Part shown: one piece after another, positions 32,786 through 42,811 of the stretch
Layout: every line of letters starts with the position of its first letter
Numbering within the stretch: position 1 is the stretch's first letter
Assembly: GCA_036941025.1 (NCBI GenBank)
Contig: JAYMNP010000001.1
Span: 1,054,001 to 1,118,000, forward strand
Reading direction: 5' to 3'
Length of the DNA stretch: 64,000 nt
Source: Lachnospiraceae bacterium JLR.KK002
Lineage (GTDB): Bacteria; Bacillota; Clostridia; Lachnospirales; Lachnospiraceae
Notes under the pieces: generated by a model
The model's database searches: none
Told to the model about the DNA's origin: nothing
The model's input: only the letters and a program-made list of their open reading frames with translations
Position numbers and translations under genes: made by a program

Positions 32786-33061
32786 ATGGACGGTGAAACA
32801 CGCTCCAATCAGGGCTATGAAATCATAGAGAGCTGCACTATCGGGAACACGGAGCTTGTCATCGGGCATCACCCGAAAGCCCCGAACCCTTATGTATGCT
32901 GGTACTGCAAGGGCGGCGACAACTATTATTGGGGCTGCTACTGCAACACCCTTGAAGCGGCGAGGGAAAAGCTGAACGAACGCTACCAGTCGGAGTGCCA
33001 GATGCCATACAACCAACAGCACGATAAAAAGGCGAAGCAGCACGATGGGCGTGAGCGGTAG
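32786..33061 (+). CDS. Conserved ICE hypothetical protein (91 aa)
   Basis: The ATG at 32786 follows GAGAGGAGG. The protein (GYEIIESCTIGNTELVIGHH, PYVCWYCKGGDNYYWGCYCN) shares the 'IxxS..IGxxELVxG...P.pYvcw' pattern with the product of 33211-33816, so the two are probably related domains. Cys-rich centre. Function unknown. Confidence 0.6.
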   Translation: MDGETRSNQGYEIIESCTIGNTELVIGHHPKAPNPYVCWYCKGGDNYYWGCYCNTLEAAREKLNERYQSECQMPYNQQHDKKAKQHDGRER

Positions 33062-33239
33062 CACGGGAAACAATGAAAATGACAAGAAATATGACTGCAC
33101 GGACTGTCCTTATCCCCGATATAAGGACAGCCGTGTCATCTTCTGCGACGTCTGCATCCGAAAGGTTTTAGACTGGCAGAGGGAGAAAAAGCAAAGAAAG
33201 GAGAATCCCGATGGAGAACGAAGAAAAACGGATGATTAG
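33045..33239 (+). CDS. Small Cys-rich ICE protein
   Basis: Up to 64 residues from the ATG at 33045, overlapping both neighbours. Two Cys-x-x-Cys pairs (CTDCPYPRYKDSR, FCDVCIRKVLDW) suggest a zinc-ribbon fold, and the tail is strongly basic and acidic (REKKQRKENPDGERRK). The start is uncertain. Function unknown. Confidence 0.5.
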   Translation: MGVSGSTGNNENDKKYDCTDCPYPRYKDSRVIFCDVCIRKVLDWQREKKQRKENPDGERRKTDD

Positions 33240-33816
33240 CTCCTACGAGGTCACGCAGAGCATCCACATCGGCAAAAAGGAAGTCGTGTTCGGCATAGAT
33301 GAGAAAGAAGAATACCCGTATCTTGTCTGCTGTTGCACTTACGATAACCCGCTGTCCGCAGAATGGGTGACGGATGCGGTCGGCTCTGACGACTATCTGG
33401 AAGCCATGCAGATGTTTACCGACAGGGTGCAGGAACAGATAGAAAGTGTAAGAGCCGAGCAGGAACAGTTCAAGTTTGACATGACCCCGTTTACCATAGA
33501 CGACTGCATCCCAGACGACAAATGCGGCAGCATTGTGGGAAAGGTCGTTGTCATCAATGCCGAAGTCAACCGCCACGAATACCGACATTCTGCCTACCAG
33601 CTTGTATTGGCGGACGGCGGTCACGGAGCGTTGGGCGGCAGGGGGCAGGCGGTGTTCGGCACTTCCCTTGCGGACGGAAAGCACGCCCGATGGGAACGGT
33701 GCGACGTGCTTGGGGAAATCAAGCCAGAGAAGATGCCCGACTGGGCAAAGGAAGCACTCGCAAAAATCAAGGAACAGGAAAAGGCGAAGAAATCAAAGAG
33801 CAGGGAGGAACGCTGA
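33211..33816 (+). CDS. Conserved ICE hypothetical protein (201 aa)
   Basis: The ATG at 33211 follows AAAGGAG. The N-terminal 70 residues (SYEVTQSIHIGKKEVVFGID, EEYPYLVCCCTYDNPLSAEW) match the fold of the smaller protein at 32786. The C-terminal part has GKVVVINAEVNRHEYRHSAY and a Lys-rich tail. It overlaps the next gene by one base (TGATG). Function unknown; conserved position in this ICE type. Confidence 0.6.
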   Translation: MENEEKRMISSYEVTQSIHIGKKEVVFGIDEKEEYPYLVCCCTYDNPLSAEWVTDAVGSDDYLEAMQMFTDRVQEQIESVRAEQEQFKFDMTPFTIDDCIPDDKCGSIVGKVVVINAEVNRHEYRHSAYQLVLADGGHGALGGRGQAVFGTSLADGKHARWERCDVLGEIKPEKMPDWAKEALAKIKEQEKAKKSKSREER

Positions 33817-34526
33817 TGGAGGTACGGGCTTTGACGCAATCCGAACAGAAATACACCTACGCCCAGAGTATGCAGCTTGAGGGGCAGACGGGATGTATTG
33901 GGCATCTCCGAGGTGATTTTGCCCCCTCTGGATATGGCTTTCATACCACTTGGTTTGATACCAGAGAACAATGGAAAACGGACGAGTTCAAGACAGGTCT
34001 GGACGATATTATCAACGCCCTGCGTGAAGATAAGGGGCTTCTGCATAACCGCTATGACATGGGTGCATTTACAAAGGAATTTCCCGATAGTGGCTTTAAT
34101 GGGAACTATTGCACGGAGTACGGCTTCCGTGTGGATACAGAGAAACACGCTTTCCTGCTCCGCTGCAACCCGACAAAGGGCGACTATAACTTTTACTGCT
34201 ACTGCTATGTGAAAGAATGGCTCGACAGGCATATATCCAGAGCAGAAAAGGGAATCCGATTTATTGACCCCCATTACAAAGAACTGTTCCGCATCCCAGA
34301 CGGCGGGAAAATCATCATTACGACGGCGTGGAAAGAAAAATTTGAACACGCCTGCCGCTATATCGACGAAACCCATTTAGAGTTAAGCTCTGGCAGGGGC
34401 GGCGACATTTACCACATCTGTGAGTTTGCCGAGCGCATGGAGAAAAACGGGGCAACGTATGAGCCGAAGCCGCAGGAGCCGCCGTCCGCACAGAAAGCCC
34501 CGAAGCAAAAAGACCATGAACGATAG
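33816..34526 (+). CDS. Conserved ICE hypothetical protein (236 aa)
   Basis: The ATG at 33816 overlaps the upstream stop. Translated features: IGHLRGDFAPSGYGFHTTWF, LLHNRYDMGAFTKEFPDSGF, EYGFRVDTEKHAFLLRCNPT and GDYNFYCYCYVKEWLDRHI. It matches a family of LPD28/DUF-type proteins frequent in Tn1549-like ICEs, as I recall. No enzymatic motif recognised; the C-terminus is Pro/Lys-rich. Confidence 0.6.
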   Translation: MEVRALTQSEQKYTYAQSMQLEGQTGCIGHLRGDFAPSGYGFHTTWFDTREQWKTDEFKTGLDDIINALREDKGLLHNRYDMGAFTKEFPDSGFNGNYCTEYGFRVDTEKHAFLLRCNPTKGDYNFYCYCYVKEWLDRHISRAEKGIRFIDPHYKELFRIPDGGKIIITTAWKEKFEHACRYIDETHLELSSGRGGDIYHICEFAERMEKNGATYEPKPQEPPSAQKAPKQKDHER

Positions 34527-34538
34527 GAGGTATGGGAT

Positions 34539-34745
34539 ATGCCAGTCAACCCAAAAGCCGTCAGAGCCTTAAACAAGGTTCTGGACGCAGGATTTACCGA
34601 GGAAAAAGCCATTGCTGCCATGACGATGGACGACATTCTCTCCATGCAGGGCATCACGGTAGCGGACATCACGCTCATCAATGAGCTGCAAAAAAGCATC
34701 AAGGGGAACAAGGTCATCTCATTTCTGGGAGGTGGGATGGAATGA
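34539..34745 (+). CDS. Small helical ICE protein (68 aa)
   Basis: The ATG at 34539 follows AGGAGG. MPVNPKAVRALNKVLDAGFT and MTMDDILSMQGITVADITLI suggest a compact UBA- or SAM-like helical domain. It overlaps the next start by 4 bases (ATGA), so the two are translationally coupled. Function unknown. Confidence 0.6.
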   Translation: MPVNPKAVRALNKVLDAGFTEEKAIAAMTMDDILSMQGITVADITLINELQKSIKGNKVISFLGGGME

Positions 34746-35200
34746 GTACGGAGCTAATCAACCGCATCACGGTAAAGAAAGACGGCGTGTATGTATCTTC
34801 CCACAGCTCCAACGACACCTCTCCCTACCATTCATGGAGATGTAAGGGACTGTCGGAAATCTATGATGCCGAGGGGCAGAAAGGGCTTGACCGTGAGGTT
34901 ATCCGTATGCTCTATGAATACGCAGAGCTTCGTGGGACGCATAAGAGCCTTGACCGTTACCGCTACGCAAAGGACGCCCCCGCCGCCCATGCCATCTACA
35001 AGGAATATATGGACAAGATAGACGACCGCTATGAGGGCTTAGATGAAGCAGATAAAAAGAGTGTCTGGTACAAGCCCACGGAAAAGGCAAAGGAATACCG
35101 AGCCTATGAGCGGGACATGCGGGACAAGATGTATTCCGAAATCGCCGAGCGGTGCGGGGAATACGACAGGAAGCAGAAAAACAAAGATATGGAACGATAA
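34742..35200 (+). CDS. Conserved ICE hypothetical protein (152 aa)
   Basis: The ATG at 34742 overlaps the previous stop. N-terminal RITVKKDGVYVSSHSSNDTS and SWRCKGLSEIYDAEGQKGLD are followed by a Tyr/Arg-rich helical region (EKAKEYRAYERDMRDKMYSE). It lies immediately upstream of the methylase-helicase with a 14-base gap. Function unknown; typical of the accessory block of this ICE family. Confidence 0.6.
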   Translation: MSTELINRITVKKDGVYVSSHSSNDTSPYHSWRCKGLSEIYDAEGQKGLDREVIRMLYEYAELRGTHKSLDRYRYAKDAPAAHAIYKEYMDKIDDRYEGLDEADKKSVWYKPTEKAKEYRAYERDMRDKMYSEIAERCGEYDRKQKNKDMER

Positions 35201-35214
35201 GGAGGTGTGAGCCT

Positions 35215-36862
35215 ATGGCTGCAAAGTACCAGCTTATTACGGAGCTGTACCGCCGCACGGGGATGGCGGTCGCAAAGAACCCGCAGGCTTGGCAGGGCTT
35301 TTTATCCTCTGCCTGCCACAATTACAAGTGCCGCTTTGACGAGCAGCTCTTGATTTACGCCCAACGCCCCGACGCTACGGCAGTCGCCGAGATTGGCACA
35401 TGGAACAGGCTCTTTAAGCGTTGGGTAAATAAAGACAGCAAAGGCATAGCGGTCTTTGACCCGAAAGGGCGCAGGAACACGCTGAAATATTATTTTGACG
35501 TTTCCGACACCCATGAGGGCTACTACGGCAGCCGAGCCGTCCCGATATGGCAGATGGATAAGCGGTACGAGCAGCCCGTCATGGAGCGGCTTGCGGACAG
35601 GTTCGGCGGCACGGAGGGCGGCGATTTTGCCACATTTTTAATAGGGACGGCGGAGAACGCCGTGGAGGACAACTTGCCCGATTACCTCTCACAGCTAAAG
35701 GGCTGCACGAAAGACAGCTTTTTGGAGGAACTGGACGACTATAATATAGAAGTGATTTACAGACGGCTTGCCGCAAACAGCGTCGCCTATATGCTGCTGA
35801 GCCGCTGCGGTCTGGATACGGATGGGTATTTTGAGCATGAGGACTTTGCAGAGATTATAAATTTCAACACGCCCCAGACGCTGAACGCCATCGGCATAGC
35901 CACGAGCGACATTTCTGAGATGGCGTTGCGGGAAATCTCGGCGGCAGTCCGAAATGTGCAAATCGAAGCTAGAGGTCAGAACCGCACATTTGCAAGGGAC
36001 ATCGCAAGCCAGTATGATAAAGGCAGGAAACAACCCGAAAGGAGCGAAGATAATGGGCGAAATCACTTACACGAAACAGGCGGATTATCTTATTCCCGAC
36101 CTGACATTACCGACAGAGCCAGAGCTTCCGCTTGGCAGGTACGCTTTGATGCACAGGGATTATCTGGAAAACCACAAGAGGGTGGCGTACCTCAACCTGC
36201 TGACAGCGGGCAGGCTGAACGAACACTTACACCAGACCGAACAGACGGCGTTGCAGCGGCTGGAGCTTCTAACGAAGCAGTTAGCAGCCGAGCAGGGAGT
36301 GACGGAGGAGCTGAAAGAGAAAGCCCCGATGCAGTGGCTCGGCATGATGAACAATATCCGCAGCCAGGCGGAGGAATTGATACTGGAAGAACTGATTTAC
36401 AATTAGGAAATTCAGAGCCAGAGCCGCAGTCGGACGGCGGCAGGCAGGAAGAAAAAGCGGCTGCGGCACAGACCGCAGAGCCAGAAAAACAGACGGGAAC
36501 TGAAAAAGGCAGCGTTGCCAACGAGGAAGAAGTTGCTGCCAATCTCCCGACCGTAGACGAACAGATTGAAATGATAGCTGAAGCAGAGGACGAAAAAGCC
36601 TCTGCTTTTGCCGTTTCACAGGAGGACATTGATGCCGTCCTTGTAAAAGGGAACAGCGTTGCGAACGGGAAATACCGCATTTACCACCAGTTCCAGAAGC
36701 AGGAAGATAAAAAGAAGAACATTGATTTTCTGAAAAGGGAATACGGCACGGGCGGCTTTTTCGTTGATTTTTCAGACGGCACGGAGGGGTATGTGTGGTA
36801 CAGCGGCAAGGGCATCTCCATTGACCGTGACGGCATTTCCACCGAACACGACCTTGTTGAGC
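35215..36862 (+). pseudogene. Giant methylase-helicase, N-terminal part (frameshifted)
   Basis: The ATG at 35215 follows GGAGGTG. The N-terminal domain (WQGFLSSACHNYKCRFDEQL, LIYAQRPDATAVAEIGTWNR, FDPKGRRNTLKYYFDVSDTH) is an ArdC/LtrC-like N-terminus found in ICE proteins. A long low-complexity linker (about 275-470) follows, inside which a TnpV-like gene is encoded in another frame. Near 36862 the frame shifts: DLVELVESGKTDAGAC and stop (36898-36900) replace LSWSKAEKRMRELVKDNRYL, found one frame on. The net change is +1 or -2 bases. The protein is related to the SNF2/N6-adenine methylase ORFs of Tn1549-like ICEs. Confidence 0.82.
36053..36406 (+). CDS. tnpV: TnpV-like protein nested out of frame in the helicase gene
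   Basis: The protein has 117 residues from the ATG at 36053 with AAAGGAG at 36038-36044, in frame +1 relative to the enclosing gene. The sequence matches TnpV along its length: TKQADYLIPDLTLP, LGRYALMHRDYLENHKRVAY, LNLLTAGRLNEHLHQTEQTA and PMQWLGMMNNIRSQAEELIL, comparable to the TnpV at 12017-12391 (GDYLIPCLTVP, YTNLLTSGRLNAYL, EWTGCLNNIRACAREIV). The enclosing frame here is Gly/Pro/Arg-rich linker with no domain. That linker composition suggests it is the by-product of a nested, conserved tnpV gene. Confidence 0.75.
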   Translation: MGEITYTKQADYLIPDLTLPTEPELPLGRYALMHRDYLENHKRVAYLNLLTAGRLNEHLHQTEQTALQRLELLTKQLAAEQGVTEELKEKAPMQWLGMMNNIRSQAEELILEELIYN

Positions 36863-39800
36863 TGGTCGAAAGCGGAAAAACGGATGCGGGAGCTTGTTAA
36901 GGATAACCGCTACCTCAATCCCAAAGAGAAAAACCACTATGCCGATTATCTGGAAAGCATATCTGCCCCGCAGTATGAAATCGACACCCAGAGGAAACTG
37001 GCAAGGCAGCGTTTTATTGAGGAAAAAAGGGAGCTGCCCCCTGCGGACAAGCGGGACACGCTCGCCCTGCGGCTCTCCGACTTTATCCGTGACTTGGACG
37101 GCTATGAGAAAGATTTGTTGGGCGTAATTGGATGCGGGGATTTTGCGGATATGCCCGCTGACCTTATGGAACAGGCATTGCAGCATCCCGACAACGTGCA
37201 GGAGCTGTTAGACTTCCTCTCCCTTGTGCAAAAAAAGACGACCAGCGTTTACAGCCGCAGCAATGCGTGGCGTTTCTCGCAGGAGCTTACGGAGCTGTAC
37301 CCTCTCCGCTACCTCTACCACGAGGGCGACGTGGTGTATATCGGGGCGGACAAATATGAGGTCATCGCCTTTGATGAGAACGCCGTGTCTTTGCGAAATG
37401 CGGAGTTCCCATTGTTCGGAAAAGAGTTCAGCCGAGCCGATTTTGAAGAAAAGCTAAAGGAGAACCCTGCGAACGACCATCTGAAAACGGTCATCACCGA
37501 GAGCCAGAAAACAGAAACACTTGCCGAGGAAAAGCCAGACAGCATCACACTCGCTATCGGATTTTCCGAGCATCCCGCCTTTTATGACAGGGAGCTGAAC
37601 GACCGATTTACGGATTTAAGTTTCGCTTTGGGAAATAAGCTGCTCGGCGTTCTGGACGAAAAACAGCATCGGGAAAGGGAGAATGAGGAGAACCATGTCG
37701 GCTGGTATCATAAGACCGATTTTGAAATCCATGCCGTCATCGGCGGTGAGGAATTTAATTACGAGGGGCGGTTTGACATCGGCGACGGCGAGGGGGATTT
37801 AACCGACCATATCCGAAATTTCTATGAATATTCCCTCTCCCCAACTTGTCCGTTTATCCCAGAGTGGAAACGGCAGGGGGAAGATTACTACCGAGAGAAA
37901 ATGGAATCCCTGCGTCTGGGGCGTGACGTGTTTATCCCGTTCTTGGAGCAGAACACGGAACTGACCCCAGAGGATGAAAAGCGGCTTGGCGAGATAATGG
38001 CTACCGAGGAGGACTGGTTTCACAGGAGGAAAGAGCCTGCCGAGGAAGAACTTTTGGAGCAGGCGAAAGGCTGCATCGACGCATACTGCGATGCGGAGTT
38101 TGGCGGCGACGCCGAAGTGGACTATACGGATTTGTCCAACGTCAAGATTGCATTTCGGAATACCGAGGATGACTTGCACGGGATACAGGCATCCGTCAAC
38201 CTCTTGCAGTACCGCATGGAAACGTATGTGGATGGCGTTCTTGCAGAATATACGCAGTACAGTGACCTTGCCGACCTTATCCAGAACGCACTTTCCAATC
38301 TGTATTACCACGATTTAGTGTCCTTGACGGAGGAACAGCTTGAGCCGTTTTATCGAGAGGGAAGTGCAAAGACTGATGGAACATTGGGGAAAGAAATTGT
38401 ACCCGATACCCCAGAGGAGATACCGCATTACACGGTAGAGCAGACTTCCGATGCCTTTGCCGACCCGTTTATTATACGGAATAACGAAGCCCCAGAGGAC
38501 AGTGCCGACCGATACTACGACGTAGGTGGCATCTACCAGACTTTTGAAACCGAGGAAGAAGCGCAGGAATACGCCGATACCTTAAACAGTGCGGAGCATA
38601 TCACGGAGCTGTTTGCGGCGAAAGATGCGGAACGGAAAGCACAACAGGACTTAGAGCCTGCCCCGACTGGAACAGATGAAAAGCAGGATAATTCTGACCT
38701 TATCGGCAAAGAGATTATGATTGACAACCGCCGTTATATGATAGAAAGCGTTGGAAAAATCAGCGGCGATGTTTCCATGCGTGACATCACATTTCAGAAT
38801 AACGTGGGTTTCCAGATAAACCGTGTGGAGAAAGTGGGCTATGTCCGCAGGATTTTAGAGCAGGAAAGAGAACAGAACCAACGGCAAAGACTGGCACAGA
38901 AAGAACCAAAGTCCGAAGAAAAAACAGAATCCCCCGCAGAGCCGACCACGGAAACCGTGGCGGAGTATCCCGCCGTGGAGAACGGGCTTCCTTATGACAT
39001 TGTGGTGGAGAAGATACGTTTTGACGAGCCAGAGCATAAGCAGCCGAGGGAAACGCCCATTGCAGCGAAACCGTTTGCCCTTGCCCTCTCTGCCGACCGC
39101 CGCAACTACCGCATTACCGATGATAATTTAGGTATTGGCGGCGCAAAAGAGAAGTTCCAAAACAATATGGCAGCAATAAGGCTTCTCCATGACCTTCAGA
39201 TAGAAAACCGCCTTGCCACGCCCGAAGAACAGGAAACTCTTGCAAAATACGTCGGTTGGGGCGGTCTGTCGATGGCGTTTGACGGCAACAATGCGGCATG
39301 GGCAAATGAATATAAGGAATTAAAATCAGCTCTCTCCGATGAGGAATACCATGCCGCTATGGAATCCACGCTGACCGCTTTTTATACGCCGCCCATCGTC
39401 ATTAAGGCAATGTATGAAGCACTTGACCGTCTGGGATTTTCACAGGGGAATATCTTAGAACCGTCCTGCGGCACGGGCAATTTCTTAGGGCTTCTGCCCG
39501 ACAGCATGGAGAAATCAAAGCTGCACGGCATCGAGATTGACCCGTTATCGGGCAGGATTGCGAAGCAGCTCTACCAGAAAGCCAGCATTGCCATTGAGGG
39601 ATTTGAGGAAACAAAGCTCCCAGACAATCATTTTGACGTGGTGCTTGGCAACATCCCGTTCGGGGAGTTCAAAGTCAACGACAGCCGCTACAACGCCCAG
39701 AAGTTCCTAATCCACGACTATTTTATTGCAAAGGCTCTGGATAAAGTGCGGGCAGGTGGTGTTGTGATGTTCATCACCTCTAAGGGGACGATGGACAAGG

Positions 39801-41439
39801 CAAGCCCAGAGGTGCGGAAATATATCGCACAGAGAGCCGAGCTTTTGGGTGCGGTAAGGCTTCCAGACAATACGTTTCGGGCAAACGCAGGGACGGAGGT
39901 CACGAGCGACATCCTTATTTTACAAAAACGTGACCGCATGATAGAGATAGAGCCAGAGTGGGTACACCTCGATACCAATGAGGACGGCATTACGATGAAC
40001 AGCTATTTTGTCCAGCATCCAGAGATGGTGCTTGGCGAGATGAAGATGGAAAGCACAAGGTTCGGCATGGACAGTGCCTGCAAAGCCTACCCAGACGTGC
40101 CGCTTGCGGGGCTTCTCCATGAAGCCATGCAGCGGATAGACGGCGAAATCCCAGAGATAGAAAATGAAGTTGACCGTATCTCCGATGAACAGGAGAAAGC
40201 CATCCCCGCCGACCCGAACGTGCGGAACTTCTCTTTTGCCCTTGTGGGAGGAAAGGTCTACTTCCGAGAGAATAACGGGATGACCCCCGCCAACGTGTCC
40301 ATGACGGCGGAGAACCGCATCAAGGGGCTGTTGGAAATCCGTGACTGCGTGAGGAAGCTCATCCAGTACCAGACCAACGACTGCCCAGAGGAAATGATAC
40401 AGACCGAGCAGGAAAACCTAAACCGATTATATGATGCCTTTACCAAAAAGTACGGCTTAATCAACAGCAGGGGCAACTACCTCGCTTTTGCGGCAGACGA
40501 GAGCTACTTCCTTTTATGCTCTTTGGAGGTGCTTGATGACGAGGGAAAATTCAAACGCAAAGCGGATATGTTTACGAAGCGGACGATAAAGCCCCACCGA
40601 GAAATGACCTTTGTGGAAACCGCCAGCGAAGCCCTCGCCCTCTCCATCGGGGAGAAAGCCCGTGTCGATTTATCTTATATGGCGCGGCTCACCTGCAGGT
40701 CGAAGGAAGAAATCATTAAGGAATTGCAGGGAGTTATTTATAAAGTTCCATCTTCCGAGCCTGCAAGGTATGTGACCGCAGACGAGTATTTATCGGGGAA
40801 TGTGCGGGAGGAACTGAAAATCGCAGAGATAGCGGCAAAGTCAGACCCAGAGCTTGCGGTCAACGTGGCGGCACTGGAAAAGGTCATCCCAAAGGATTTG
40901 CCCGCAAGCGAAATCTCCGTCCGTCTGGGTGCGACGTGGATACCGCAGGAGGATATACAGCAGTTCATGGTGGAGCTTTTAACGCCGTCAAGCTATGCGG
41001 CGGGCAGGCTGCAAGTACGCTACACGGCATATAACGGCGACTGGTTTATTGAGAATAAAAGTTCCGACGTGGGGAACGTCAAGGCGGACAGCACTTACGG
41101 CACGAAGCGGGCAAGTGCCTACCGCATCATGGAGGACACTTTGAATCTCCGTGACACCCGTATCTTTGACTATGTTTATGACGAACACAACAATAAGAAA
41201 GTGGTTCTGAACCATAAGGAAACCACGGCGGCGCAGGCAAAGCAGGAGGTGATAAAGCAGGCGTTTCAGGACTGGATTTGGAAAGACCCAGAGCGCAGGA
41301 ACAGGCTTGTACGCTATTATAATGACACATTTAATTCTATCCGCCCCCGTGAATATGACGGAAGCCATATCACATTTGGCGGCATCAGCCCAGAGATTCA
41401 GCTAAGACCGCATCAAGTCAATGCGATTGCCCATATCCT
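36863..41439 (+). pseudogene. Giant methylase-helicase, methyltransferase part (cut by IS3)
   Basis: After the frameshift the protein continues for about 1525 residues. The middle has SFALGNKLLGVLDEKQHRER and accessory domains. Then comes an N6-adenine methyltransferase with TLAKYVGWGGLSMAFD, the SAM-binding ILEPSCGTGNFLGLLP and the catalytic NIPFGEFKVN (NPPF-like). A helicase begins ISPEIQLRPHQVNAIAHIL at 41439, where IS3 copy 2 intervenes. Such fusions are thought to modify or process transferred DNA and evade restriction. A start for this part alone is not evident. Confidence 0.85.
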
Positions 41440-41516
41440 TGATATGGTATAAAAAAAGTTGACAGCCCATTCTCAAGGATTTGAGATATAATCAAGAGAA
41501 TAAGGAGTGAACAAAA

Positions 41517-41855
41517 ATGGCAGAAAACAGGCAATACGACCATGAATACAAAGTACAGGCAGTGAAACTCGCAAAGGAAATCGGACAAGCAAAAGCCGCC
41601 AAAGAACTGGGGGTACCAAAGAATACTATGTATGGCTGGGTACGGGCCAACCGCCCTGGCAGCCTCGACCTTGGGGCAGGTTCACAGACCCCGCAAAGCG
41701 CCATGACGCTTAATGAGGAACTCTTAAAGCTCCGACAGCAGGTTAAGGAACAGGAAAAAGAAATCCGCCGTTTGAAAAAGGAAAATGACTTTCTTGAGGA
41801 AGCCAGCGCTTTTTTCGCCGCGAGCCGTCTGAGGTCAGCAAAAACGAAAGAATGA
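41517..41855 (+). CDS. IS3-family OrfA (copy 2)
   Basis: Same 112-residue product as copy 1 (29480-29818): an HTH plus leucine zipper that recognises the IS ends. It overlaps orfB by ATGA at 41852-41855. Confidence 0.9.
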   Translation: MAENRQYDHEYKVQAVKLAKEIGQAKAAKELGVPKNTMYGWVRANRPGSLDLGAGSQTPQSAMTLNEELLKLRQQVKEQEKEIRRLKKENDFLEEASAFFAASRLRSAKTKE

Positions 41856-42760
41856 AGTTTATTGCGTTTAAAACCAAAGACGGCGAATTAAAAGGAAATC
41901 TTTCTTTTTACTGCAGAGCCCTTCGTGTCAGCAGGCAGGGATTTTACCGGTACCTTGCAAATAAAGACCGCCCATGGAAGTACCAGGCTCTGGCAGATGC
42001 CATGATGGAGATCCTTGAGGAAGACGATTGTAATGACACCTACGGCCGGATCCGCATGTATCAGGCATTAATGTTAAAACAGCCTGAAAATGTGGATATT
42101 CCCAGCGAACGTACTGTTTACCGTGTCATGGAGGATATTGGAATCAGCCATCATCCCAGGCGTAAACCAAACGGAATCACGAAAGCAGACCGGGAAGCCC
42201 GGAAATCAGAAGATCTGTTAAAACGTGATTTCAAGTCAGAGGAACCGCTGTCCAAGTGCGTAACAGACATAACAGAGATCAAAGCCAGCGATGGAAAGCT
42301 GTATGTTTCCGCTGTTTTCGACTGCTTCGATTCCAGCGTGGTTGGCCTGGCAATGGATACAAACATGAAAGCTCCGTTATGTGTGCGGACATTGAAAAAC
42401 GCGGCGGAAGCGTATCCAGGCATCCGCGGAGCAATTATCCACAGTGACAGGGGAAGCCAGTACACCAGCCGGCTTTATCGGGACGCAATCAATCAATATG
42501 GCATCCGACAAAGCATGAACAGCGCGGGTGGAAGATGCCATGATAATGCCCGCTGTGAAAGCATGTGGGCCAGAATGAAATCAGAACTGTTATATGACCG
42601 CTATGATACTGAGAAGATGAGCACAGATGAACTGAAAACCCTGATCTGGAGATATTTCATCAGCTATTGGAATAACCGGAGGATCTGTTCTGCTAATGGA
42701 GGGCTTCCTCCCATCATCAAACGACAGCGATACTATGATTCTCTGGAAGAAGCAGCATAG
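41852..42760 (+). CDS. IS3-family OrfB DDE transposase (copy 2)
   Basis: Same 302-residue product as copy 1 (29815-30723), with all three DDE motifs intact (CVTDITEIK, IIHSDRGSQY, NARCESMWARMKSE). Confidence 0.93.
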   Translation: MKFIAFKTKDGELKGNLSFYCRALRVSRQGFYRYLANKDRPWKYQALADAMMEILEEDDCNDTYGRIRMYQALMLKQPENVDIPSERTVYRVMEDIGISHHPRRKPNGITKADREARKSEDLLKRDFKSEEPLSKCVTDITEIKASDGKLYVSAVFDCFDSSVVGLAMDTNMKAPLCVRTLKNAAEAYPGIRGAIIHSDRGSQYTSRLYRDAINQYGIRQSMNSAGGRCHDNARCESMWARMKSELLYDRYDTEKMSTDELKTLIWRYFISYWNNRRICSANGGLPPIIKRQRYYDSLEEAA

Positions 42761-42811
42761 AATACAAAACCCTTGAGAAAAATGTGTCAACTAATCTTGA
42801 CAAAATCACCT

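Larger units (their letters stand above)
41440..42808 (+). mobile_element. IS3-family element, copy 2 (in the helicase gene), 1369 bp
   Basis: Same length and apparently the same sequence as copy 1 at 29403-30771. The target duplication CCT lies at 41437-41439 and 42809-42811. Precise removal restores [20 protein letters not shown] in frame. Confidence 0.93.

Noticed and set aside
33522..33815. N-terminal extension of the 236-residue ICE protein
   Set aside because: It overlaps the upstream gene in another frame; the coupled ATG at 33816 is the natural start.
35954..36052. Longer upstream version of the nested TnpV frame, starting at 35954
   Set aside because: The TnpV homology and the AAAGGAG site begin at 36053. 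The upstream residues only shadow the helicase frame.
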